Shown: piece after piece, positions 35,746 to 45,386 of the stretch
Layout: every line of letters begins with the position of its first letter
How positions within the stretch are numbered: the first letter of the stretch is position 1
From: Nitrospina sp.
GTDB lineage: Bacteria > Nitrospinota > Nitrospinia > Nitrospinales > VA-1
DNA length: 53,552 bases
NCBI GenBank assembly: GCA_018702695.1
Contig: JABIYR010000009.1
Span: 1 to 53,552, forward strand
Reading direction: 5' to 3'
Made by a program: the position numbers and the translations under genes
The notes under the pieces: model-generated
Told to the model about the DNA's origin: nothing
The model's database searches: none
What the model saw: only the letters and a program-made list of their open reading frames with translations

Positions 35746-36114
35746 TTACGAGTCTGAGCCTTCAGGAAATATTTTAGACATATCGCCCATTTTTTCCATG
35801 GCTTCTTCTTTAGACATTTTAGTGATATCAATGCCCATTTCCGCTAAGGCTCCAGAGAAGGGGCATTTGCTGGCACTGCTTTTTGGTTCTTCGCCTTCAA
35901 CGGCGGGTGCGGGCTTTTCAGTTTCTATCTCTCCCGCTTCTGCCATGATGACCCAATGCATTGATTCAATGGTTTGCTTTTTTTCGGAAGCGATTTTTTC
36001 AATCGATTCTTTGGTTTCAGGGTGCTTGACCATTGCGGCGGCTTCCTGATATTTTTCCAAGGCTTTTTTCTCAAATTCAACAGCTTCTCTCAATGCTGTA
36101 GCGGACTTAGACAT
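35746..36114 (-). CDS. Ferritin-like/rubrerythrin-like helical protein
   Basis: 122 residues from ATG 36114 with AGGAGA 8 bases upstream. The N-terminal half is a helical hairpin resembling half a rubrerythrin (LREAVEFEKKALEKYQEAA, then IEKIASEKKQTIESMHWVI), with Glu and His at diiron-like positions. The C-terminal half is a Pro/Glu-rich linker and a short KCPFSGALAEMG segment, a motif seen in other rubrerythrin-related proteins. With only one hairpin it would need to dimerise to hold a diiron site. Operon with the zinc-ribbon gene. Confidence 0.6.
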   Translation of the reverse strand: MSKSATALREAVEFEKKALEKYQEAAAMVKHPETKESIEKIASEKKQTIESMHWVIMAEAGEIETEKPAPAVEGEEPKSSASKCPFSGALAEMGIDITKMSKEEAMEKMGDMSKIFPEGSDS

Positions 36115-36280
36115 TGTCGGATCTCCTGACAAAATTAATGAACTCATTTCGTAATACTTTAATTAGAACTTAAAAATATACCAAATCCTGTGCTCAAATA
36201 GCAATAACCTTATCCATTACGCATTGAATCTGTTGTGTCGGTGTGTTGCGAGAGTTGATGAAACCTGACATAATGCGCTC

Positions 36281-37711
36281 ATGAAAAAGATTATTATCAT
36301 AGGAGGCGGCATCGCTGGGCTGGCGGCGGCAACCCGTATTCAGCAGGAAATTTCAGCAGGAACCCAGCTAGAATGTGCTCTATTTGAAGGCAGTGAGCGA
36401 TTTGGAGGTAAAATTTCCACCGAAAAGATGGACGGATTCGTCATAGAGCGAGGCCCCGATTCCTTCATCTCGCAAAAACCTGCGGCGATTCAGTTCTGTA
36501 AGCAGCTCGGCATTGAAGACCATTTGGTCGGCACCAATCCAGAAACTCCCAACACCTATGTGTACACGGGAGGTAAGCTTGTGACCATGCCAGATGGTCT
36601 GAGTCTGATGATTCCGACAAAGTTTTTGCCTTTCGCGTTCACTCCTTTGTTCAGCCTAATGGGGAAAATTCGTATGGCATTCGACCTACTGATTCCCAAA
36701 AAGGCCGATGACAGCGATGAAAGCTTGGCTTCGTTTGTGCGTCGACGCATGGGCGAGGAAGCATTAAGAAAAATGGCCGAACCCATGTTGGCAGGCATTT
36801 ATGCCAGTGATCCCGAAACGATGAGCATTGGCAGTACCTTCCCCATGTTTGTCGAAACGGAGCGTAAATACCGATCTCTCATTCTGGGAATGTTGGCAAG
36901 AAAAAAAGCCATGTTACTGAACGCCAATAAACGACCGGCCAGCAAGTTCAGCTTATTCATGACATTAAAGGATGGTTTGGGGGAAATGGTCGATACGGCG
37001 ATTAAAAAGTCTCCCGATGTTCAGTTTCAATCTGGGGCAAGGGTGGAATCTATCTCCGGCAAAGAAGGCGACTGGTCGGTGTATCTGGAAGGCGGAGGAG
37101 AATACAAAGCCCAAGCTGTTATTCTGGCGACACCAGGTCATATTACGGCTCGGCTCCTGCAACCAGTTGCTCCTGCTGCCGCAGAAGTTTTAAAGCAAGT
37201 CAAATATGTTTCCACCGCTACCGTTACCCTTGGTTATAAAAAAGAAGGTTTTTCTCACGCTCTGGATGGGTTTGGTTTCGTGGTCCCCAAATGCGAAAAT
37301 CGCAGCATTCTTGCCTGCACTTGGACCTCATCAAAATTTCCTCATCGCGCTCCAGAAGGGTATGTCATGCTACGTTGTTATTTGGGCGGTGCGTTGCGAG
37401 AAGATATTGCCGAAAAAGATGAACACACCATGACCCGCTTGGTCAGGCAAGATCTCAAAGAAATAATGGGCATCGAAGAAAAACCGGTGTTTTGCAAAGT
37501 ATTTCATAACCGAAAATCCAACGTACAGTATCAAGTGAATCATTCCGTACGCATTGATACCCTCATGAAAGAATTGGATGCTTTCCCAGGCCTATTTCTG
37601 GCAGGCAGTGCTTACCGTGGAATAGGAATACCTGACTGCATTCAGAGTGGCAATGAATCGGCTGAATCAGTGATTCAATTTCTTGCGGACAAATCCAAAG
37701 CGGAAATTTAG
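36281..37711 (+). CDS. hemG: Protoporphyrinogen oxidase, HemY type
   Basis: FAD enzyme oxidising (copro)protoporphyrinogen IX with oxygen in haem synthesis, 476 residues. The dinucleotide site KKIIIIGGGIAGLAAATRI opens the protein; GGKISTEKMDGFVIERGPDSF is the next FAD contact. The family's SLASFVRRRMGEEALRKMAEPMLAGIYASDPE and the C-terminal LAGSAYRGIGIPDCIQSG are present. The oxygen-dependent type implies aerobic or microaerobic growth; the many c-type haem sites further on would need it. Whether the substrate is copro- or protoporphyrinogen is not clear. FIST gene follows after 37 bases. Confidence 0.93.
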   Translation: MKKIIIIGGGIAGLAAATRIQQEISAGTQLECALFEGSERFGGKISTEKMDGFVIERGPDSFISQKPAAIQFCKQLGIEDHLVGTNPETPNTYVYTGGKLVTMPDGLSLMIPTKFLPFAFTPLFSLMGKIRMAFDLLIPKKADDSDESLASFVRRRMGEEALRKMAEPMLAGIYASDPETMSIGSTFPMFVETERKYRSLILGMLARKKAMLLNANKRPASKFSLFMTLKDGLGEMVDTAIKKSPDVQFQSGARVESISGKEGDWSVYLEGGGEYKAQAVILATPGHITARLLQPVAPAAAEVLKQVKYVSTATVTLGYKKEGFSHALDGFGFVVPKCENRSILACTWTSSKFPHRAPEGYVMLRCYLGGALREDIAEKDEHTMTRLVRQDLKEIMGIEEKPVFCKVFHNRKSNVQYQVNHSVRIDTLMKELDAFPGLFLAGSAYRGIGIPDCIQSGNESAESVIQFLADKSKAEI

Positions 37712-37748
37712 CATCTAATCTCTCAGACCATATTAAAAAGGAGTTTTT

Positions 37749-38942
37749 ATGAAATGGGTTTCCGCCCTGTCCCGGCAAACAGATATTGACGGGGCTATAC
37801 AAGAAGCGGCTGAATCGATCACCCAACAACTGGGTAGCGATCAAGCCGATTTGACCATTGTGTTCGTTTCCCCCCAGTTCAAGGAATTTTATGACAAGGT
37901 TCCCGACTTGATCAGCCGGTATTTTAAACCGGGTCTGGTCTTTGGCTGTTCAGGAGGGGGCATCATTGGCAATGGCGAAGAGGCTGAGCAACAGGCGGCC
38001 ATCAGCATCACCAGCGCACAATTGCCGGGTGTGAAAATTCAACCCCTGCAATTTGAAACCACCGAGTTGCCAGACCAAGACACCTCTCCTTCTGTATGGA
38101 GAGAATGGCTGCAGGTGCAAGTGGAAGACAACCCACATTTTGTTTTTCTAGCAGACCCTTTTTCATTTCAAGGGGAAGAGTTTCTGGCAGGAGTAGATTT
38201 TGCCTACCCCAATAGTAAAAAAGTAGGTGGGCTGGCGAGCGGGGCTCAAGCCTTGGGTGGCAATGCCCTGTATCTGGGAAATAAAATTTATAACAGTGGG
38301 CTGGTGGGCATTGCATTGAGTGGTGATATTGAAGTCGATACCATTGTCGCGCAGGGGTGTCGCCCCATTGGGGAACCTATGCCCATTACGAAATGCAAGG
38401 AAAACCTGTTGCAAGAGCTGGACGGGAAACCTCCACTAGAAATACTTAAAGAGATCCACGAAACATTATCAGATTCCGACAAAAAACTGATCCAGAGCTC
38501 GCTGTTTTTGGGGATAGAAATGGACCCCATGAAAGACAACCCGAAACAGGGTGATTTCCTCATTCGTAATTTGATGGGTGTTGATCGAGAAAGCGGTGCG
38601 GTGGCGATTGGAGCTTTATTGAGAAATGGACAATTGGTGCAGTTTCATTTGCGTGATAAAAAAATGTCGGCAGAAGATTTGGATGTCATGTTGACCCGTT
38701 ACCTCAATAAAGGCAATGCTGAAAATGCTAAAGGGGCCTTGCTGTTTTCATGTCTGGGGCGAGGCCAATATCTTTATGGAAAAGCCAATCACGACACCGA
38801 TATGTTTCACGGTAAGCTGGGGAAGATTCCTCTCGGTGGTTTCTTCTGCAATGGCGAGATTGGGCCAGTGGGAAACACCACGTTCTTGCACGGTTATACC
38901 AGTTCTTTCGGGATTTTTAGAAAAGCCAGTTCCCATCAATAG
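37749..38942 (+). CDS. FIST-domain sensory protein
   Basis: 397 residues covering both FIST_N (about 15-205, FGCSGGGIIGNGEEAE) and FIST_C (about 215-375, ending GGFFCNGEIGPVGNTTFLHGYTSSFG). FIST proteins bind small ligands, perhaps amino acids, and are usually fused to signalling domains; here it stands alone and is cytoplasmic. It lies between hemG (37 bases) and an MBL-fold hydrolase (114 bases) on the same strand. The ligand is unknown. Confidence 0.88.
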   Translation: MKWVSALSRQTDIDGAIQEAAESITQQLGSDQADLTIVFVSPQFKEFYDKVPDLISRYFKPGLVFGCSGGGIIGNGEEAEQQAAISITSAQLPGVKIQPLQFETTELPDQDTSPSVWREWLQVQVEDNPHFVFLADPFSFQGEEFLAGVDFAYPNSKKVGGLASGAQALGGNALYLGNKIYNSGLVGIALSGDIEVDTIVAQGCRPIGEPMPITKCKENLLQELDGKPPLEILKEIHETLSDSDKKLIQSSLFLGIEMDPMKDNPKQGDFLIRNLMGVDRESGAVAIGALLRNGQLVQFHLRDKKMSAEDLDVMLTRYLNKGNAENAKGALLFSCLGRGQYLYGKANHDTDMFHGKLGKIPLGGFFCNGEIGPVGNTTFLHGYTSSFGIFRKASSHQ

Positions 38943-39056
38943 GTTTGGGACCCGCAGGTCATGATTTTTGTGGCGAGTGAAGGGTGAACTCGGCGTGACG
39001 AGATTGTTCTTTTACAACCGCCACAAAAACCTGATGTTTTCACAGACGGTGCATTC

Positions 39057-39827
39057 ATGAAGATTACCATATTGGGTTCGGGGACTGCCGTACCCTCGCT
39101 GGAGCGGTGTTCCTCTAGTGTGCTCATTCAGGAGGCAGGCACCTATACCCTAGTTGATTTTGGCTACGGGACCCTGAGACAGCTTTTAAAGCTAGGCATC
39201 ACCTACCACGATATCGATCGCATTTTTTTTACCCATAATCACCCCGACCATGTCAGTGACTTAATCCCTTTTTTATTTGGCGCGCGACATCGCCCCTCAG
39301 CAAGAAAAAAGAATTTGGAAATTGTGGCGGGGCCAGGGTTCCGTGAATTTTTCAACGCCCTCATGCAGGCTTTCAAACATTGGCTGATTCCGACCGATTA
39401 CCAACTCACCATTACCGAGGTCGATGAAGGAGCAAAACAGTTTGGGCGGCATCAAGTTGTTTTCAAAAAGGTTCGGCATATAGAGATGAGCCGAGGCTAT
39501 CGGTTTGAGAATTCTGCTGGAAAGTCGGTGGTGTTGTCGGGGGATACTGATTATTGCTCGGCAATGATCGAATTAGGTAAAGAAGCCGACCTTATGATTC
39601 TCGACTGTGCCATGCCGGATGGAGAAAAAATATCCGGGCATCTGGTTCCTTCGTTGGCAGGTAAGCTGGCTCAGGAAGCCCAATGTAAAACACTTTGTCT
39701 CACCCATTTTTATCCACCCTGCGAAATGGATGTCATCGGCGAAACCGTGTCGGGTATCTATGACGGTGAACTGGTTTTAGCTTATGATCTCATGTCATTT
39801 GAACTGGGCGATTGCAATGCCGACTAA
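39057..39827 (+). CDS. MBL-fold metal-dependent hydrolase (RNase Z-like)
   Basis: 256 residues. It opens with the MKITILGSGTAVPSLER strand and has THNHPDHVSDLIPF (HxHxDH, two-zinc site), later GDTDYC and TLCLTHFYPPC. The layout is that of the ElaC/RNase Z-related branch, but the flexible arm of true RNase Z is not clear, so tRNA 3' processing is only one option; phosphodiesterase or lactonase activity is possible. Last gene of the hemG-FIST run. Confidence 0.85.
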   Translation: MKITILGSGTAVPSLERCSSSVLIQEAGTYTLVDFGYGTLRQLLKLGITYHDIDRIFFTHNHPDHVSDLIPFLFGARHRPSARKKNLEIVAGPGFREFFNALMQAFKHWLIPTDYQLTITEVDEGAKQFGRHQVVFKKVRHIEMSRGYRFENSAGKSVVLSGDTDYCSAMIELGKEADLMILDCAMPDGEKISGHLVPSLAGKLAQEAQCKTLCLTHFYPPCEMDVIGETVSGIYDGELVLAYDLMSFELGDCNAD

Positions 39828-39835
39828 TAAAAAAA

Positions 39836-40003
39836 TCACTCGGAATCTTTCCCTCCCCCTCTGCGGTCTTCGATAAAATCCACCACAAACATGAACCCAC
39901 GGATAATTCCGAGAGTCGCAAAAATACCCACGAGTAGCTGTAACAGGGGCGGTAAAGTAACGACGATATCTTTAATGCTTTCAATGAGCTGTGTAATGTC
40001 CAA
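39836..40003 (-). CDS. Small single-helix membrane protein (55 aa)
   Basis: Starts with TTG at 40003, with AGAGGT 6 bases upstream. The product begins as LDITQLIESIKDIVVTLPP, has one hydrophobic helix (about 20-42, QLLVGIFATLGIIRGFMFVV), and ends with the charged tail DFIEDRRGGGKDSE. Amphipathic and hydrophobic character, the ribosome site and a clean stop all support a real gene. It ends 8 bases from the stop of the convergent MBL gene. Function unknown. Confidence 0.55.
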   Translation of the reverse strand: MDITQLIESIKDIVVTLPPLLQLLVGIFATLGIIRGFMFVVDFIEDRRGGGKDSE

Positions 40004-40312
40004 GAAATACCTCTGATACGTAGATTGAGAAAAGAGTCCCTATTTTAATTGTCGGGACAAGAATACAGAAGCTTGAAATATTGTGCAATTCTCATCTCAC
40101 TAAATTCTTGGTCACAGCCGGTGGCTGGCATTGCATTTGAGAGCAGAAGGCAACGCGTGAAATTTGCAATGTTCAAGGTAGAGCCTTTAAAAATCAGAGG
40201 AATATGTGGCAAGCCTTAAAAACATTTTATTCTTCCAGAATTGGGGGTATATTCCATTTTTTTCTCCGGTATAATTGAAGGCTATGGCTCTATATTAAAA
40301 AGGGGTGAGCGC
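40004..40312. other. Non-coding region upstream of the DUF1566 gene
   Basis: About 309 bases between a minus-strand small gene and the plus-strand DUF1566 gene. No gene seen. A perfect -10 hexamer TATAAT (40270-40275) lies 37 bases before the ATG at 40313, but no fitting -35 is present, so an activator may be needed. Confidence 0.4.
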
Positions 40313-40798
40313 ATGCCAGCTTTATCATATTTTATTTCAGCAATTTTCTTTGTTTGTTTTCTTAACGCTCCGGTCGGGGCGGCATCCTTCACTGATAATC
40401 AAAATGGAACCGTGACAGATTCTGCAACGGGTTTGGTTTGGCAGAAAAGCGACTCCTTTCATGACCTGAAAAAAGGCCTCAACTGGTATGACGCTTTAGA
40501 TTATGTCACGCGAAAAAACTCAGAAAAATTCGCTGGGCATGATGATTGGCGTCTGCCTACCTTAAAGGAGTTGAATGCCTTATGGCGGGCTTCAGGAAAG
40601 ATCAAAAGTAAGGATGGGGAAGTTCTGGGTCTGGCTCCGGAATTTGACGGCGGTGGAAGCTATTATATTTGGACCGGAGATGAACGAGGGTTAGACCATG
40701 TCTGGTATTTTGGTCTCGGTCAGAAAGAAAACTATTTTAACCTGAAAGATCTGGCAGACTTGGAGCAAGGTGTCAAAATGGTTCACTCACTACCATGA
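40313..40798 (+). CDS. Secreted DUF1566 (Lcl C-terminal) domain protein
   Basis: 161 residues from ATG 40313, which has AGGGGTGAG upstream; longer frames lack a signal peptide. The Sec signal is cleaved near GAA-SF. The mature part FTDNQNGTVTDSATGLVWQK, then DDWRLPTLKELNAL, matches DUF1566, a C-type-lectin-like surface fold. Likely periplasmic or surface located, perhaps binding a glycan or protein. It lies 61 bases upstream of the cytochrome gene and may be co-transcribed with it. Confidence 0.8.
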   Translation: MPALSYFISAIFFVCFLNAPVGAASFTDNQNGTVTDSATGLVWQKSDSFHDLKKGLNWYDALDYVTRKNSEKFAGHDDWRLPTLKELNALWRASGKIKSKDGEVLGLAPEFDGGGSYYIWTGDERGLDHVWYFGLGQKENYFNLKDLADLEQGVKMVHSLP

Positions 40799-40859
40799 CA
40801 AGGGGTGAGGTTCGACAGGGCTATATTATTCAAGTTTCATATATGGGGTGGGACTAAAA

Positions 40860-42539
40860 ATGAAACCAAATATCTCCTATTCAAAGCTTGCTTTACTGGT
40901 GTGGGCCGTTTTAGGTTACGCCCCTTCATCGGCGCTAGCGCAAATGCATGATATGGATCATGCCCCATCTGGGCAGGAGTACCGAATGCCTATGGAGCAT
41001 GAAGGTCATGGTGCGGAACACGGTGAGGAAAATTTATTTCATACTCGAGGGTCGCACGACCAACCCGGTTTATCCAAGCCTGAAGAGAAAGATGCCAAAA
41101 GCTTGCTGGCACGCGGCCGGAATATTTATTTACATATGTGCGTGTTCTGCCATGGAAAAGATGGCAATGGTGGCGGCAAGGCGGTGGAATATTTATACCC
41201 GTGGCCGAGAGATTTCAGGAAGGGAATTTTTAAATTCCGCTCCACTCCCACAGGCACGCTTCCTCGTGATGAAGATTTATACCGAACCATCATAAACGGC
41301 ATTCCCGGTACCTCTATGCCTGCATGGAGAGAGGCGTTGAGTCCGGAAGACACTTGGGCTTTGATTCACCATATTAAGAATTTTTCAGCACGCTTCAAAA
41401 CTGAAACGCAGGGAGAAAAAATAGCCATGCCAGCCTCGGTGGTTTCGTCCCCTGCATTGGTGGCGCGAGGCAAGGAATTATTTACAGAATTAAAATGCTC
41501 GCGCTGTCATGGTGATTCTTTAACTGGCGATGGGGAACTGGCAGAATCTCTCATGGATGCTTGGAAACATGCGGTATTTGTGCACGACCTGACCAACCCC
41601 AATTATATTAAGAGCGGTCATACGCCAGAGGATCTTTTTAGAACCATTACCTCAGGGTTGGATGGAACGCCGATGGGCTCTTATGTTCATGTGCCAGAAG
41701 AAGACCGTTGGGCGTTGGTGCATTATATTCGGTCCAAGTCAGTGAAGGAATTTAAAGAGGCGGAGTTTGAGACCGATATTTATTCGTTGCCGGTCGAGGT
41801 GGAACTGAATACCGAACCTTTCAGTCCGGTGTGGAAGGGCGTGGCGAGTACAAGTTTGGTATTGCGCCCGTTGTCAGCAAGGCGGGGAGCGGTGGAGTTT
41901 ATCAATGTCGCATCGGTGAACAACGGTGAGCAGTTGGCAGTGCGCTTGCAATGGGAGGACCCCACTCACGATGCTTTTTCTGAATTACATTCCGATACGT
42001 TTCGAGATGGAGCGGCCGTACAGTTTGCATTGGGAGCGGTTACGCTTCATACCCACGGTCATAATGAACCCTTTTTTGGCATGGGCAACCGTAGCAAACC
42101 GGTGAATATCTGGCATTGGAAAGCCGGCCTAGAAGAAGCACTGGAGGCTGAAGATGACTTGGAGTATGCCGGAGGAGGCGTGGATATGGACGCTCTGATC
42201 TATGGCGGCATCATGTCGAACCCGGTGTATCGGCTAAACACCACCGGTGAAAACCCGGTGGAAGAATTGAATGCGGAAGGCTTTGGCACGATAACACCTC
42301 AACCTGCTGCGAATCAAAATGTTGAAGGTTCTGGAGAATGGAAAGATGGCATCTGGACGGTGGTGTTTCTCCGCGATATGCCAAAAACAGGAAAATGGGA
42401 TGTGGATTTTGCCCAACGTATTGACCCGGCATTGATGGCATTTGCGGTTTGGGATGGCGTCAAAGAAGACCGGAACGGACGAAAAGTGATCAGCGTCTGG
42501 CAACGATTCAATATTAAAAAACCGAAGGTTGCACCTTGA
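40860..42539 (+). CDS. Dihaem cytochrome c fused to ethylbenzene-dehydrogenase-type haem domain (NxrC/EbdC-like)
   Basis: 559 residues from ATG 40860 (GTG 40848 possible). Signal peptide cleaved near ALA-QM. A His/Met-rich segment (about 28-65) could bind copper. Two cytochrome c domains have CVFCH (94-98; axial Met153 in GTSMPAW) and CSRCH (213-217; Met272 in GTPMGSY). Residues about 320-545 are an EB_dh-type haem domain (MGNRSKPVNIWHWKA near 408-422, offering Met and Lys ligands as in EbdC). Such proteins serve as gamma subunits of DMSO-reductase-family molybdoenzymes, including nitrite oxidoreductase, or as stand-alone electron carriers. No molybdoenzyme genes are adjacent. Its TGA overlaps the next gene's TTG. 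Confidence 0.88.
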   Translation: MKPNISYSKLALLVWAVLGYAPSSALAQMHDMDHAPSGQEYRMPMEHEGHGAEHGEENLFHTRGSHDQPGLSKPEEKDAKSLLARGRNIYLHMCVFCHGKDGNGGGKAVEYLYPWPRDFRKGIFKFRSTPTGTLPRDEDLYRTIINGIPGTSMPAWREALSPEDTWALIHHIKNFSARFKTETQGEKIAMPASVVSSPALVARGKELFTELKCSRCHGDSLTGDGELAESLMDAWKHAVFVHDLTNPNYIKSGHTPEDLFRTITSGLDGTPMGSYVHVPEEDRWALVHYIRSKSVKEFKEAEFETDIYSLPVEVELNTEPFSPVWKGVASTSLVLRPLSARRGAVEFINVASVNNGEQLAVRLQWEDPTHDAFSELHSDTFRDGAAVQFALGAVTLHTHGHNEPFFGMGNRSKPVNIWHWKAGLEEALEAEDDLEYAGGGVDMDALIYGGIMSNPVYRLNTTGENPVEELNAEGFGTITPQPAANQNVEGSGEWKDGIWTVVFLRDMPKTGKWDVDFAQRIDPALMAFAVWDGVKEDRNGRKVISVWQRFNIKKPKVAP

Positions 42540-43822
42540 AGAAAAATATTTTATGGGTCGTGCAATGCTTCTTTTTAGTTTTGATGTTTTCTCCTGTGCA
42601 GGCAGAGTCTGCAATCGGGGTGGGAGAATTGAACCGTTTACTACAGGTGCATCAGCCGAAAAAGCTACAGTCAGATATAGATCTGAATTCGGGTGTATCA
42701 AAAAAAATAAAACTTCGGCCAGAAGGGGAGGAAACGCTCTTCACCATTCCAGGGTTCAAAGAATTTGGTTGCGCCGAGTGTCATCAGGCCGAACGATTGC
42801 TGGACCAGTCTATCGACCGGATGAAAAAAACGCTGGATCGTTTGGCTGCGACCTTTCCTACTTCGCCGCTATTGAAGCAATTCATCATCCAGTCTTGGTC
42901 GGATGAGTGGCTTCGCCCCAGTCAATTCGCGCACACTACTTTTGATACCATTCGCATTTCTCCCGCCGCTATTTTAGTGGACAGTCGAGCCTACGAGAAC
43001 GCAACACATCTGCATGAGTCGTTGCATTTGACGCAACCCTTTTTGGGGGTGGCGAATGAGTTGGAAGCATATGGTTTGAATATCCGCGCTGACCCGCGTT
43101 TTCTGTTTTTGAATTTCCCTTATTTTTCCGACACCATCACGGGTTTTTTTATTCCTGATTTTGCCGATATCCTGGCTAGATTTTTTGACCGCGAAGTCAA
43201 AGAGACGATGAAGGTTTTAGGAGAAGATAGCGTTGTCCCGAAAGAGGTGCAATGGTATTTGATGCCTTTCGAAGATGACAACTTGAGGCGGGTGGCGACC
43301 GCCATTGAAAAGATGGAACCCGTGTTGCAAGAAGTGTCCCGCTTGAATCGGGTGTATCCTTTGCGCTCCGCATACCTCGGCGAACAGACCCATGCGGTCT
43401 CCTTATTGCTGGATATCGCGGCGGTAAAAATACTACCGCTTCCGCCTTTGAAGTTATCCTCCGCGGCATTGCAAGAAGGGTTTGAAATAATAGAAGTGCA
43501 ATTCAATAAGTTGGATAACACTCGGCTGGGCTATCGCATAGACCGTAAACGCGAGGCCCTCATGACGTTGACTTATCATATGCGGCTGAAAGACTCCGCC
43601 ACTCGATTGGGAATTTATTTCCGGTTTTTAAAACAACGTTTCATCAATGCCGATGGAGAAATAAAGCTGGTAGTCCCTGATGAGGACGATTTGAAATTAT
43701 TTGTGCAAGAAAAACAAAAGGCCATTGCAAAAATGGCAGAGTCTCCCAAACTCACCCCGATTGAGAAGGCAGGGGCTTTGAGGATGTTGAAAAGTATTCC
43801 CAGTTTCATTGCGAGCGAATGA
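42536..43822 (+). CDS. Secreted monohaem protein with an HExxH motif
   Basis: 428 residues starting with TTG at 42536, overlapping the cytochrome stop. Sec signal cleaved near VQA-ES. One haem c motif, CAECH (79-83), is followed by HLHESLHLTQP, an HExxH zinc-site motif (160-164), with Glu175/Glu177 as candidates for a third ligand (NELEAY). The rest is mainly helical and unrecognised. The protein could be a haem-bearing metallopeptidase, or a metal site used for electron transfer. The strict overlap with the dihaem/EB_dh cytochrome argues for a shared complex in the periplasm. Confidence 0.75.
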   Translation: MKKNILWVVQCFFLVLMFSPVQAESAIGVGELNRLLQVHQPKKLQSDIDLNSGVSKKIKLRPEGEETLFTIPGFKEFGCAECHQAERLLDQSIDRMKKTLDRLAATFPTSPLLKQFIIQSWSDEWLRPSQFAHTTFDTIRISPAAILVDSRAYENATHLHESLHLTQPFLGVANELEAYGLNIRADPRFLFLNFPYFSDTITGFFIPDFADILARFFDREVKETMKVLGEDSVVPKEVQWYLMPFEDDNLRRVATAIEKMEPVLQEVSRLNRVYPLRSAYLGEQTHAVSLLLDIAAVKILPLPPLKLSSAALQEGFEIIEVQFNKLDNTRLGYRIDRKREALMTLTYHMRLKDSATRLGIYFRFLKQRFINADGEIKLVVPDEDDLKLFVQEKQKAIAKMAESPKLTPIEKAGALRMLKSIPSFIASE

Positions 43823-43910
43823 CGGGCCGTTGCAAGAGAGGGTCCGCTTTAGCTTCCTTTTTCAGTGCAGGGCTGAGGGTATATTCTTTTTTGCTAAAAA
43901 ATAATAGTTA

Positions 43911-45323
43911 TTAAATTTCTAGTTTCATTTTTTTGATGCGTGAGTAGAGGGTGGTGGGCTTCATTTTAAGGAGTTCTGCCGCGCCATTCATTCCAGTTAC
44001 TTTGCCACTGCATTGGCGCAATGCGTTGAGAAGGTTTTCTCGTTCCTTGTCTTTCATTTCTTGCTCTGTGAAGAGGGCGCCTTCTGCTATGGGGGATGAG
44101 GGTTCGGTACTTTTCTTTGCAGTTTTGACAGAGGGTAGATTCAGCAATAGTTTCCCACCTTTTGACAGGATAGCGGCCCTCTCTAGGACATTTTGCAATT
44201 CCCTGATATTTCCCGGCCAGTCGTAATTTTGCAGATCGAGTAAATTGGCTTGAGTGATTCGAGGTAGAACGACATTCAGTTTTTGCGCGGCGATTTTTAA
44301 GAAATGAGCCGCCAAGGCAGGAATGTCCTCCATACGTTCGCGCAGAGATGGAGCTTCAACAGGAAATACATTCAGTCGGTAAAATAAATCTTGACGAAAT
44401 CGTCCGGCATGCATTTCATCCTTTAGGTTGCGGTTGGTGGCGGCGATAATACGCACATCGACGTGTCGGGTTTTATCGTCTCCCACTTTTTCATAAGTGC
44501 CTTCCTGAAGCACGCGCAGTAATTTACTTTGCAGGTCTAACGGAATTTCCCCCACTTCATCGAGGAACAGGGTTCCCCCTTCAGCCATTTCAAAACGCCC
44601 GGCGCGATCTTTAATCGCTCCGGTGAAAGCCCCTTTGATGTGCCCAAAAAACTCGCTTTCGTATAGCTCTTTGGGGATCGAAGCGCAGTTGACTTTTATC
44701 AATGTTCTTTTATTGCGTGCGCTTCGATTGTGAATTTCACGCGCCACCAATTCTTTTCCGGTCCCCGATTCTCCGGTGATGAGGACGTTGGCTTCAGTCG
44801 GCGCGACCAGTTCAACCTGACTTAAAATGGCTCCCAGCGCCGGACTCCTGCCGATAATTTCTCCATAGGCTTTGGCACTCATTACTTCTTGACTGAGGTA
44901 CGCGTTTTCTAATTCCAACTGCTGTTTGAGTTTTTGTATTTCTTCTTCATCTTTTTTGCGTTGACTGATGTCATTGAATACCACCACGGCCCCAACGCAC
45001 TCCTCATCCTTAAATATAGGGGTGCTGGTGTAGTCAACCGGAAAGGAAGTGCCGTCTTTTCTCCAAAACACTTCATCGGAAACTTTATAAACCTCCGTTT
45101 TTTTAAAGGCCGCATAAATGGGGCAATCAAGATGGGAGTAGGGACTGCCATCGGGTTTGGAATGATGCACCATTTTATGCTGACATTCACCGATCATTTC
45201 TTCGGCATTGTAGCCGGTCATTTTCTGTGCCGCAGGATTGATAAAGGTGGTGTAACCGGCGGAATCGAGGCCATATATGCCTTCGCCGGCGGATTCAAGA
45301 ATGAGTTCAATGGGATATTTCAT
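43911..45323 (-). CDS. PAS-AAA+-Fis sigma-54-dependent transcriptional activator
   Basis: 470 residues. PAS sensor about 1-118, with [18 protein letters not shown], a His/Cys-containing pattern seen in some PAS regulators; short coiled coil; AAA+ domain about 150-385 with Walker A GESGTGKE, the sigma-54 contact loop GAFTGA, Walker [13 protein letters not shown]; and a C-terminal Fis-type HTH ([21 protein letters not shown]). It activates sigma-54 polymerase by ATP hydrolysis. The divergent operon beginning at 45557 has a matching -24/-12 promoter, so it is the likely target. The PAS ligand is unknown (redox, haem or small molecule). Confidence 0.93.
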   Translation of the reverse strand: MKYPIELILESAGEGIYGLDSAGYTTFINPAAQKMTGYNAEEMIGECQHKMVHHSKPDGSPYSHLDCPIYAAFKKTEVYKVSDEVFWRKDGTSFPVDYTSTPIFKDEECVGAVVVFNDISQRKKDEEEIQKLKQQLELENAYLSQEVMSAKAYGEIIGRSPALGAILSQVELVAPTEANVLITGESGTGKELVAREIHNRSARNKRTLIKVNCASIPKELYESEFFGHIKGAFTGAIKDRAGRFEMAEGGTLFLDEVGEIPLDLQSKLLRVLQEGTYEKVGDDKTRHVDVRIIAATNRNLKDEMHAGRFRQDLFYRLNVFPVEAPSLRERMEDIPALAAHFLKIAAQKLNVVLPRITQANLLDLQNYDWPGNIRELQNVLERAAILSKGGKLLLNLPSVKTAKKSTEPSSPIAEGALFTEQEMKDKERENLLNALRQCSGKVTGMNGAAELLKMKPTTLYSRIKKMKLEI

Positions 45324-45386
45324 GGTCTGTGAGTAGTCAGGGGTTGATGGTCTGTGAGTCCTAGTATAAACGAAAATTCAAATTAT

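Noticed and set aside
39790-39984. 64-codon minus-strand frame near the MBL gene
   Set aside because: The overlapping frame 39836-40003, with a ribosome site and a clear membrane helix, is the better gene.
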